Assembly (NCBI GenBank): GCA_963625685.1
Contig: CAVFTR010000014.1
Location: forward strand, 1 to 46,369
Direction: 5' to 3'
DNA: 46,369 nucleotides
From: F23-B02 sp963625685
GTDB taxonomy: Bacteria; Bacillota; Clostridia; Oscillospirales; Oscillospiraceae
Under the pieces are notes generated by a model. The model was given only the letters and a program-made list of their open reading frames with translations, ran no database searches and had not been told where the DNA came from. Below are positions 1 to 7,185 of this stretch, piece after piece. The position numbers were made by a program, and so were the translations under genes. Every line of letters starts with the position of its first letter. Position 1 is the stretch's first letter.

Positions 1-81
1 CGGGGAACGCCGCGGGACGGTGAAAAGCTGCGGAGTTCACGGAAAGCCGGCAGGTACGCATGAAAGCAGGAGCTGAAGCGC

Positions 82-615
82 TCACTGCTCACATGGTCTA
101 AGTGCCGCCTTCTTCCACTTTCTGATCTTGGTCCTGAAGGTCCCGAAGGGGGCGACAGTATTGACATGAATGAACTTATATACCTCCCACACCGCTGTTT
201 TGGTCGCATCGTCAGCCCATTTTCTCATGTGCGGCTCAAACAATTCCTCCTCGCTCATGGAATCGATCATTGCGCAGACAGACTTGACATTTTCGTTCAG
301 TTCAGCCTTCAGCTCTTGCAGAGATAAATGCGCGTAGGTGTCCGTGAACCACCGGTATAATCCGCCGAGCTGGTTCCACTTGAATTTATCCGACGGCGTC
401 TTGACCGGAAGCCCCTTTCGTTCATCCTCTTCCCATTTAAGCAATAAGGCTGTCCACCCCAGCTGATACGCAAGGTTTTCCGCCGGAGTTCTGTCGGCCT
501 CATCGACCCTCTTGTCCTTTAAGGCCTCCGGGATATCGTCAAATTCCGAAATGTATTTCTCAAGCGCTTTGTTTATTTCGGCTTTGAGCTCTTCTTTGTT
601 TTCGTATACTCGCAA
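82..615 (-). CDS. ClbS/DfsB-family (DUF1706) four-helix-bundle protein
   Basis: This 177-aa protein resembles the ClbS/DfsB family in size and in its helical, Trp-rich, charged sequence. Visible stretches are NLAYQLGWTALLLKWEEDE in the first half and KFKWNQLGGLYRWF near the middle. ClbS protects colibactin producers by opening the toxin cyclopropane, but most family members in gut Firmicutes are uncharacterised, so no substrate is implied. The open frame extends to a GTG at 624. I prefer the TTG at 615 because AGGTGATC, an extended match to the 16S anti-Shine-Dalgarno sequence, sits at the right distance before it, while the GTG has no ribosome site. The gene lies just past the terminator of the preceding lyase gene and is probably transcribed separately. 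No tRNA or mobile gene is near. Family call fairly sure; function open. Confidence 0.75.
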   Translation of the reverse strand: MRVYENKEELKAEINKALEKYISEFDDIPEALKDKRVDEADRTPAENLAYQLGWTALLLKWEEDERKGLPVKTPSDKFKWNQLGGLYRWFTDTYAHLSLQELKAELNENVKSVCAMIDSMSEEELFEPHMRKWADDATKTAVWEVYKFIHVNTVAPFGTFRTKIRKWKKAALRPCEQ

Positions 616-644
616 GGAGATCACCTTTTACATCAGAATAAAAG

Positions 645-675
645 GGCGCGGCAGTCATTATCCGGCTGCCGCGCC
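645..675 (-). terminator. Rho-independent terminator after the lyase gene (module A)
   Basis: A perfect 10-bp GC-rich stem (GGCGCGGCAG with CTGCCGCGCC) and an 11-nt loop is followed on the minus strand by CTTTTATTCT. It lies 13 bp past the lyase stop codon and closes module A. Confidence 0.8.
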
Positions 676-688
676 TGCGCGCCTGAGC

Positions 689-2332
689 TCAGGTCTTTTC
701 GTCGAAGTACGGCTCAAGGAACGCGTGGAAATGCCGCATGGGGAGCTCCTTTCCGGCCGTGATGCGGACATTCGGGATGCTCTCGCGATCCTCATACAGC
801 GCCTTCACGGCGGCGATCACATAGTCCAGATGCTCGCGGCCGAGCTGGCTGCGGTTTACGGCAAAGCGAACGACGTTGCAGACCTCCGCCTGCTGCTCCG
901 GCGTTTTCAGGTCATACTCCATGGAATAATCGCCGAGCTCCGCCGTGCGTATGCCGTAGCGGCGGATAAGCTCTATGCTGAAGCCCTGACCGGCAAAGGC
1001 CTCGTGCGGCCGCTTGCCGTCGAAGAACTCGTCCATGTTTATATACACGCCGTGTCCTCCCGCGGGGAGCACAACGCCCTTTACGCCGGCTCTGAAGAAG
1101 CCCTCGGCGAGATACTCGCACTGCTTTACGCGGTGATCGAGATAGCTCACGCTGCAGCTTTCATACAGGCCCGCCGCCAGCGCCATTATGTCGCGCCCCG
1201 ACATGCCGCCGTAGGAGTCGTTGCCGTAGCAGGATATCTGCTTTACCTTTAAAAGCACGCCCACGTCGGTCTTTACGCTGCCGTCGGCGTTGAAATCGGA
1301 AAACTTCCGCCAGAAAAGCCCCCGGTCGCGGAAGGCGACCATGCCGCCCATATTGGAGTGGCCGTCCTTTTTCGCCGACATGGTGAAGCCGTCGCAGTAT
1401 CTGAACATCTCGCTTGCGATCTCGGCGATGGACTTGTCGGCGTAGCCGTCCTCGTTCATTTTTATGAAATAGGCGTTCTCGGCCCAGCGCGCGGCGTCGT
1501 ATATATAGGGTATATCGTATTTGTGGGCGATGCGGCTCACTTCACGGAGATTTGCCATCGACACCGCCTGTCCGCAGACGGTGTTGTTAGTTATGCAGGA
1601 GAAGATAAGGGGGATGCTCTCCGCGCCGAGGCTCTGTATGAGCTGCTCGAGCTTTTGCGTATCCATATTCCCCTTGAACGGATTCTTTTCATAGCGTCCG
1701 CCCTCCGGCACCTCGAAGAGAAGCTCTCTGTCGTACAGATTGCGCGGCACCGAGCCCATCTGCTTTATATTCCCCTCGGTCGTGTCGAAATGCCCGTTCG
1801 AGGGAATGGTGAACACCTTGCCCGGCGAGCGCCGCGTGAGAATGTTCTTCACGATCTCCATGAGCACGGATTCCGCCGCGCGCCCCTGCTGGATTATAAA
1901 GGCGTTCGGCCGCTCGAGCTGCGCCGCGCCGCCGTTGAAGAAGCCGCCCTCGTATTCGGCCAGATACAGCTCGTCGATCATTCTGTCCATGTCACGGCAG
2001 TCGGTGCGCACAAGGTCGATCGAGCGCTTCCAGTTTTTCTCTCCACCGCGCTCGAATATGTCTCGGAAGGCGTCGAGCAGGACATAGTAGCCCTTGTTGC
2101 GGCCGTAGGACTCGTCGCCAAGAAGCATTGCCGACCACTGCACGTCGGTCATCGCCGTCGTTCCGGAGTCGGAGAGCATGTCCACGGTCAGAAGCCCCGC
2201 CGGAAAGGCGAACTCGTTATAATGCGTGGCCTTGAGCGCGCGCTCGCGCTGCTCGACGCTCACCTCGGGTATGCTCCGCGTGACATAGGAAAACGAAACG
2301 GGCGTCGGAACGCTCAGAGGATATTTTTTCAC
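689..2332 (-). CDS. Tryptophanase/tyrosine phenol-lyase-family PLP beta-eliminating lyase, long form
   Basis: A 547-aa PLP enzyme of the beta-eliminating lyase family (aspartate aminotransferase fold type I). TnaA-type landmarks are clear: LSDSGTTAMT at about 53-62, GDESY at 72-76, the cofactor-binding segment YIYDAARWAENAYFIK with D279 and R282, and the Schiff-base site SAKKD with K322 as the expected PLP lysine. The family releases ammonia and pyruvate from amino acids such as Trp, Tyr or Cys. At 547 aa it is clearly longer than E. coli TnaA (471 aa), so I do not assign a substrate. The frame runs upstream into pepD. An ATG at 2356 overlaps the pepD stop, but the GTG at 2332 is preceded by GGAACGGAGG at 8 nt and is the likely start. 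It is the last gene of module A and has no counterpart in module B. Confidence 0.85.
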   Translation of the reverse strand: MKKYPLSVPTPVSFSYVTRSIPEVSVEQRERALKATHYNEFAFPAGLLTVDMLSDSGTTAMTDVQWSAMLLGDESYGRNKGYYVLLDAFRDIFERGGEKNWKRSIDLVRTDCRDMDRMIDELYLAEYEGGFFNGGAAQLERPNAFIIQQGRAAESVLMEIVKNILTRRSPGKVFTIPSNGHFDTTEGNIKQMGSVPRNLYDRELLFEVPEGGRYEKNPFKGNMDTQKLEQLIQSLGAESIPLIFSCITNNTVCGQAVSMANLREVSRIAHKYDIPYIYDAARWAENAYFIKMNEDGYADKSIAEIASEMFRYCDGFTMSAKKDGHSNMGGMVAFRDRGLFWRKFSDFNADGSVKTDVGVLLKVKQISCYGNDSYGGMSGRDIMALAAGLYESCSVSYLDHRVKQCEYLAEGFFRAGVKGVVLPAGGHGVYINMDEFFDGKRPHEAFAGQGFSIELIRRYGIRTAELGDYSMEYDLKTPEQQAEVCNVVRFAVNRSQLGREHLDYVIAAVKALYEDRESIPNVRITAGKELPMRHFHAFLEPYFDEKT

Positions 2333-2352
2333 GATGCTGACCTCCGTTCCGC

Positions 2353-3789
2353 TCATTTGCTCTCTGCCAGCACGAGCTTCAAAAGCTCGTAGGTGCGCCT
2401 TGTCGAGGAGATGCTGAGTCTTTCGCGCGGAGTGTGGACATCGCACATATCCGGGCCTATCGAAACGCAGTCGAGCTCGGGGATGCTGTCGGCGAACAGG
2501 CCGCACTCGATGCCGGCGTGCACCGCCTCGACCTTCGCCCTCTTGCCGAAGAGCTTTTCATACGCGGCGAGGATGGTGTCCTTCAGCACTGAATCGGGAT
2601 CGTACGCCCAGCCGGGATAGCTGCCGTCGGTCACGGTCCTTCCGCCGGCCAGCGAGCTTATCGCCGCTATCTTATCCACGATCCACCATTTCTGGGCGGT
2701 GACGGAGCTGCGGATGGTGTTTGAAAAGCCGAGCTCATGCTCCTCGAGCCTGAGCATGCCGAAATTGCTCGAGGTCTGCACCAGTCCGGGCATATCCGCG
2801 GACATCTCCAGCACGCCGTCGGGAACGGCGAGCAGCACGGAGCACACGAGGGCCGTGGCGGCGCAGCTGAGCGCCTCGACCGTCTGAGCCTCGAGCGCGC
2901 TTGCCGTGACGCTCATGCCGGGCTCGCGGCTGGCATATTCCTTCGCGTACCGCGCTCCGAGAGCGCTCACCTCGCCGCACAGCGCCTGCGCGTCTTCCGT
3001 AACGACGACGGCGCGGGCTGACGGCGCGATGGCGGTGTCTCTTATGCCGCCCTCCAGAGATACCAGGCGGAAGCCGGTCTTTATCTCGCTGAGAAGTCTG
3101 GCCATGAGGACGTTCGCGTTGACACGCCCCTTGTCGATCTCCACGCCGGAGTGACCGCTGAGAAGTCCGGATACGGATATATCGGCCAGCGTGCCGGAGA
3201 CGCTTTCTCTTCTGACGGGCACGCTGCTGCGGGCGTTCACGCCGCCGGCGCAGCTGCACATCAGAACGCCCTCATATTCGGAGTCGAGATTTATCAGCTT
3301 ATGCCCCTTGAGCTGGCTGCAATCGAGCGCGAACGCGCCGACCATTCCGATCTCCTCGTCGGCCGTTATGAGCGCCTCTATCGGGGGGTGGGGCAGGCTG
3401 CTGTCGGCGAGCACGGCAAGGATCATCGCGACGGCAATGCCGTTGTCGCCGCCGAGCGTCGTTCCCTGCGCGTGTATCCAGTCTCCGTCGGCCACGGGAG
3501 CTATGGCGTCCTTCTCGAAGTCGAAGCTCAGCCGGTCCTCCTTCTCGCAGACCATGTCGTGATGCCCCTGCAAAATGATGATATCCGCGTTTTCGTAGCC
3601 GGGGCTGGCCGCCTTGCGGATGATAACATTATTGGCGGCGTCGCGGATGTGCTCCAGACCGTGCTCCTCGGCAAAGCCGACCAGATAGTCCGCGATCGCG
3701 TCCGTATTTCCCGAGCCGTGCGGGATAGAGCATATTTTACCGAAATAGTCAAAGACGTCTCTCGGCTCACAGTTTTTTAATATACTCAT
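2353..3789 (-). CDS. pepD: M20C (PepD-type) dipeptidase, aminoacyl-histidine dipeptidase family (module A)
   Basis: A 478-aa cytoplasmic metallopeptidase of family M20C. Di-zinc site residues are in order: H76 and D78 in QGHHDMV, D115 in LGGDNGIA, catalytic and metal glutamates E145/E146 in TADEEIGM, D169 in INLDSE, and the C-terminal histidine of VHAGIECG. The length matches E. coli PepD (about 485 aa). Family members hydrolyse Xaa-His and other unusual dipeptides, and some act on N-substituted amino acids. Here it follows the racemase gene by 30 bp and runs into the lyase gene, so it probably acts on an intermediate of the module A pathway rather than as a general peptidase. RBS AAGGAGG precedes the ATG. 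A paralogue lies at 8982-10436. Family certain; substrate unknown. Confidence 0.9.
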   Translation of the reverse strand: MSILKNCEPRDVFDYFGKICSIPHGSGNTDAIADYLVGFAEEHGLEHIRDAANNVIIRKAASPGYENADIIILQGHHDMVCEKEDRLSFDFEKDAIAPVADGDWIHAQGTTLGGDNGIAVAMILAVLADSSLPHPPIEALITADEEIGMVGAFALDCSQLKGHKLINLDSEYEGVLMCSCAGGVNARSSVPVRRESVSGTLADISVSGLLSGHSGVEIDKGRVNANVLMARLLSEIKTGFRLVSLEGGIRDTAIAPSARAVVVTEDAQALCGEVSALGARYAKEYASREPGMSVTASALEAQTVEALSCAATALVCSVLLAVPDGVLEMSADMPGLVQTSSNFGMLRLEEHELGFSNTIRSSVTAQKWWIVDKIAAISSLAGGRTVTDGSYPGWAYDPDSVLKDTILAAYEKLFGKRAKVEAVHAGIECGLFADSIPELDCVSIGPDMCDVHTPRERLSISSTRRTYELLKLVLAESK

Positions 3790-3819
3790 AAACGAGCCTC
3801 CTTTTTGTTCGCGCCGGGC

Positions 3820-4527
3820 TTATTTTTTCGCCGGCGGGAGATATGTCAGCCTGCTGTGCCGCAGGCCCATTTTAACATACATTTCAAGCATCATGACGGC
3901 GGACTTTGCCGCTTCTATAACAGGAATATCGAAGCCGTCGGCGTTGAGCAGCCGCTTGACCTCCTCGGCAACGTCCACCATGCCGGTGCAGCCCAAAACT
4001 ATGACCTCGGCATTGTTCTCGACAACGGCTTTTTTCGCCTCCGCCGCGATCGCGGCGGAGAGATCGCCGGTGCTCTCGAGAGCGAGCACGGGGATGCCGA
4101 CATTGCGCGCGGTGACGATGCGGCCGTCAAGCTGTGCCGATGCGACATTTCTCCTGATAAGGGGGACAACGTTGGGAACGACCGTAACTATCCCTATCCT
4201 GTCTCCCAGCCCCAGCGCGAGGAGAACGGCCGGCTCAAAGCCGCCGAAAACGGGTATGTCGACGCATTCTCTGGCGGCACGGACTCCCGGATCGCCGAAG
4301 CAGTTGATGAATATGGCGTCGCAGCCGTCCCGTTCTCCCTGTATGGCAAGCTCCACCACGTGGGGCGCATTGACGAGCTCATCGTATTCCCCCTCGATGG
4401 AGGGCTTTCCCTCCTGCAGCCTGACCGTTTCAAGCACCGTATCCTCTCCGAGATGGGCTCGGAGATACGCCACCTCCACGGAGGTGAAAACATCGGAATT
4501 GACGGGAACTATATTTAATATTCTCAT
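3820..4527 (-). CDS. Asp/Glu/hydantoin racemase-family protein
   Basis: A 235-aa protein of the Asp/Glu/hydantoin racemase superfamily. The two catalytic cysteines expected for cofactor-independent two-base racemisation are present: C76 in FINCFGDPG and C180 in VLGCTGM. FGGFEPAVLLAL and an N-terminal MRILNIVPVNSD fit the hydantoin racemase branch (HyuE-like, about 240 aa) better than glutamate racemase. Its ATG overlaps the permease stop by 4 nt (ATGA), which indicates translational coupling, with AAGGAAAAGAG upstream as ribosome site. Module B has no copy, so only the substrate handled by module A seems to need stereochemical conversion, or the one enzyme serves both. Maleate isomerase or an amino acid racemase are alternatives in the same superfamily. 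Confidence 0.85.
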   Translation of the reverse strand: MRILNIVPVNSDVFTSVEVAYLRAHLGEDTVLETVRLQEGKPSIEGEYDELVNAPHVVELAIQGERDGCDAIFINCFGDPGVRAARECVDIPVFGGFEPAVLLALGLGDRIGIVTVVPNVVPLIRRNVASAQLDGRIVTARNVGIPVLALESTGDLSAAIAAEAKKAVVENNAEVIVLGCTGMVDVAEEVKRLLNADGFDIPVIEAAKSAVMMLEMYVKMGLRHSRLTYLPPAKK

Positions 4528-5852
4528 GTTTCACTCTTTTCCTTTTCCTCCGCGGACGCCTCAAGCCGCAGCTTGTATATGGGGTTGAGCCTTTCGTTTT
4601 TGACGACGGCGGCCAGCAGGCAGTAGCACAGCAGCGACACCACGATGCCGTTGAGCGTGGGGACAAAGAAGGTCGTCCATTTGGCGACAGCCGAGCCCGC
4701 GAGCCAGGACACGACGCCTATCCAGTTGACTCCGTCAAACGGCTTCCACAGCTCAGGACGGCCCTTGCCCATGATCCAGTAGTCCGCGATAGCAACGCCG
4801 GCGACGGTGGGAACGAGCGCGGCGATAAGATTCAGGAAGGCGTTGAAGGAGTCGGAAAAGCCCAGCAGGCACAGAAGCGTGCCGACGCAGCCGGCAAGCA
4901 GCGTCATCCACGAGCGCATGTTGTCCTTGAGCGAAAACATGTTGCAGATGGCTATGCCGGAGGTGTATGCGTTGCCGGTGTTGGTCGTCCACGTCGCGAG
5001 AATGAGCACCAGCAGGCCGATAATGGGCAGGCCGAAGTCGGAGAAGACCACGGCGAGGTCAAAGCTGCCCGCCGACAGCGACAGGAACGCGCCTATGAGC
5101 AGCGCTCCTATACCGGCCGGAAGCACTCCGATCGCGCAGGACAGGACGGTGTCTCTTCTGCTTTTGCAGTAGCGCGTGTAGTCGCCGCTGGTTATCGCGC
5201 CCGCGGCAAAGCCCGCGACGGCGAGCGTGATGCCGTAGGACCAGCCGAGGAACTGCGGCGGCTCGTAGGCGCTGACCTGCGCCGCCGCGCCCTTGAGCAG
5301 GCTGGCGACAACGCCCCATATGAGCATGATAAAAAGCGCGGGGACGGAGACCTTGTTCAGGAACTCTATCATCTTCACGCCGTAGACGGCGGTTATGAAC
5401 ATAAGGCCGCCCCATATGATGATCGCGAGCCACAGGGGGAAGCTGATCCCGAAATAGCCGCTCATGATGCTGCAGAACGAGCCTGCGCAGAGGCTCGTCT
5501 GCGCGGCGAACCAGCCGGTCATGCACAGGGCGAGGATGAGCGAGACGAGAAACGACGAGCCCTTCCTGCCGTATGCCCTCGAGATGGCGACCGTCGCCGG
5601 AAGTCCAAGGTCGGAGCTCTGGATGCCCAGCAGGCACATGTAGAAGACCACGATAACGTAGCCTATCACCATGCACAGAGCCGACTGCGCGAAGTTCATG
5701 CCGGCGGATATGAAGCTGCCGACCATGAGCGCCGGAATACAGATAACGGCTCCGGCCCAGATGAACGCTATGCTCGTCCAGGGCTTTCGCTGATCCAGGG
5801 GCACCTTTGTCAGAGTAATATTTTCTACAAGTCCGGATTTCTTTTCTTCCAT
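4524..5852 (-). CDS. NCS1-family nucleobase/hydantoin-type permease (module A)
   Basis: A 442-aa integral membrane transporter with about 12 hydrophobic segments, of the nucleobase:cation symporter-1 family (CodB cytosine, PucI allantoin, Mhp1 hydantoin). Typical features are the N-terminal RKPWTSIAFIWAGAVICIP, the TSGDYTRYCKSRRD segment near the middle, TWTTNTGNAYTSG, and VAGVAIADYWIMGKG near the end. It would import the heterocyclic or amide substrate of the module. The start at 5852 (ATG, RBS GAGGGGAG) rather than the longer frame to 5975 gives the normal N-terminus. The gene follows the DUF917 gene after 65 bp, which contain a small hairpin, and overlaps the racemase gene. It is a clear paralogue of 10448-11794. 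Substrate cannot be read from sequence. Confidence 0.9.
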   Translation of the reverse strand: MEEKKSGLVENITLTKVPLDQRKPWTSIAFIWAGAVICIPALMVGSFISAGMNFAQSALCMVIGYVIVVFYMCLLGIQSSDLGLPATVAISRAYGRKGSSFLVSLILALCMTGWFAAQTSLCAGSFCSIMSGYFGISFPLWLAIIIWGGLMFITAVYGVKMIEFLNKVSVPALFIMLIWGVVASLLKGAAAQVSAYEPPQFLGWSYGITLAVAGFAAGAITSGDYTRYCKSRRDTVLSCAIGVLPAGIGALLIGAFLSLSAGSFDLAVVFSDFGLPIIGLLVLILATWTTNTGNAYTSGIAICNMFSLKDNMRSWMTLLAGCVGTLLCLLGFSDSFNAFLNLIAALVPTVAGVAIADYWIMGKGRPELWKPFDGVNWIGVVSWLAGSAVAKWTTFFVPTLNGIVVSLLCYCLLAAVVKNERLNPIYKLRLEASAEEKEKSET

Positions 5853-5880
5853 TTTACTCCCCTCTTTTTTATTAAATTTT

Positions 5881-5908
5881 ACGGGGAAAGCAGGGCCGCT
5901 CTCCCCGT
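5881..5908 (-). other. Short intergenic hairpin between DUF917 and permease genes
   Basis: A 7-bp stem (ACGGGGA with TCCCCGT) lies directly after the DUF917 stop. On the minus strand it is followed by AAAATTTAAT, not a U-run, so it may be an mRNA processing or stability element rather than a full terminator. Confidence 0.4.
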
Positions 5909-5917
5909 GCCTTGGGC

Positions 5918-7027
5918 TCAGTAGCGCACCTGATCTCCCTTCATGCCGACCTTCCTGAGCTCGGGCAGCCAGCACTCATACGGCTTTCTGACCGGGTCCC
6001 ACCAGTTTTCGGGCGCGGGAGTCATGGTGACCAGTACCTTCATGCCGACCTTCGTGTCCGCGTTGGTCATCGGCATCATGCTGTCCATGTCGACCATGCC
6101 GATGCCGTCGGGCGCGGTCATGATGGTGTCGCCGTTTTCATCGCGCAGAATGAGGTTTTCGTTTTTGAAGTCGATGAAATACCTGCGGCCGTCCTCTCCT
6201 CTGACGACGGTCGTGCCGAAGTCAAAGCCGCCCTCGGCCTTGATCTCGAGCTCCTCTATCGTGCCGCGGCAGAACTCGCGCACCTCGAAGGCCTTTTTGA
6301 GCTCCTCCATGATATCGGAGCAGCCGCAGCCGGCCGCAAGGAGCGCCTTGCCTATCAGCTGCGCCTTCGTCACGCAGCCGGGGACAAGGGCGGCCTTCAT
6401 CTCGGCCTTGTTCATGCCCCAGGTGGAGAAGCCTATGCGCATGTCGTAGAGCATGCACATCTGGCGCGCTATCTGCTCTCCCGAATGGTCGCTCGTAGGA
6501 TAGACGATGATCTCGTCCCCGTAGAGGCTGCCCAGGCCCATGGGCGTGGGCGGGTGATCCCAGTACGAGGTCAGTGTGGTGTTGAGCTCCGGAACGGCGC
6601 GGCCGTTGCAGTCGACGTCGATCATCTTGATGCGCTTTTCGGGGTCCTCGTCCGAGAGGATCGCAACGAGCATCGGCGAAAAGGTGTTGAAGCCGCCCAT
6701 CTCGCCGGACTGGAGGTATTTCACGCTCTTGCCCTCGACAAGGAAGGCCTTCTGGAAGGCCCTGAAGGCATGCACGGCGTCGGGGCCGAACTTGGGCTTG
6801 TCCGGGTCGAGCATTGCCACCGGCGAGCCGAGGCCGCAGACCACCGCGGCGTACTCGTCGTCTCCGATCTCGTCGAGCTCGAGAAGATCGAGCTCTATCT
6901 TGTGTCCGTCTTCCTTAAGACCCTCCAGCATTTCCAGTCCCTGACTCAGAGAGCCTCCGCCGCCTGCACCGAGCAGTGTAGCTCCGTACAGGATCTCGAT
7001 AATGTCCTGTTCGTAGAGTTTTCTCAT
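5918..7027 (-). CDS. DUF917 / S-methyl-thiohydantoin desulfurase-like protein (module A)
   Basis: A 369-aa cytoplasmic protein of the DUF917 family (COG3535), whose domains are named after S-methyl thiohydantoin desulfurase. The diagnostic N-terminus ILYGATLLGAGGGGS, the central GEMGGFNTFSPML and the late MPMTNADT are all present, and its paralogue at 11913-13031 shares them. Proteins of this family often sit beside hydantoinases, NCS1 permeases and PucR regulators. That makes chemistry on a hydantoin- or thiohydantoin-like ring the best guess, though the mechanism of most members is unknown. ATG with AAGGAGG at 7 nt. The gene is the first after the pucR terminator, so an operon promoter should lie in 7028-7128. 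I could not define it convincingly. Confidence 0.85.
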   Translation of the reverse strand: MRKLYEQDIIEILYGATLLGAGGGGSLSQGLEMLEGLKEDGHKIELDLLELDEIGDDEYAAVVCGLGSPVAMLDPDKPKFGPDAVHAFRAFQKAFLVEGKSVKYLQSGEMGGFNTFSPMLVAILSDEDPEKRIKMIDVDCNGRAVPELNTTLTSYWDHPPTPMGLGSLYGDEIIVYPTSDHSGEQIARQMCMLYDMRIGFSTWGMNKAEMKAALVPGCVTKAQLIGKALLAAGCGCSDIMEELKKAFEVREFCRGTIEELEIKAEGGFDFGTTVVRGEDGRRYFIDFKNENLILRDENGDTIMTAPDGIGMVDMDSMMPMTNADTKVGMKVLVTMTPAPENWWDPVRKPYECWLPELRKVGMKGDQVRY

Positions 7028-7128
7028 AGCTGTATCCTCCTTGATGTATTGTCGGCAGCCTATGCGCCGTCAATTTAAGTATATATACATGCAGGGGCTT
7101 TGTATTTATCCGTTCGGCAAAAATGCAG

Positions 7129-7165
7129 CAGGGCCGTTTTGTCCCAAAAGGACAAAACGGCCCTG
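7129..7165 (-). terminator. Perfect 16-bp hairpin terminator after pucR (module A)
   Basis: CAGGGCCGTTTTGTCC pairs perfectly with GGACAAAACGGCCCTG around a 5-nt loop. On the minus strand CTGCATTTTTG follows. It separates the regulator from the structural genes and suggests they are transcribed independently. Confidence 0.8.
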
Positions 7166-7185
7166 CCGGGTCATATCCCATCGGC

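Noticed and set aside
2333..2506. N-terminal extension of the beta-eliminating lyase to 605 aa
   Set aside because: The extension lies inside the pepD coding region and has no ribosome site or similarity to TnaA. The GTG at 2332 has a good ribosome site.
5853..5975. N-terminal extension of the NCS1 permease to 483 aa
   Set aside because: It overlaps the end of the DUF917 gene and gives an unlikely basic N-terminus. The ATG at 5852 has GAGGGGAG.
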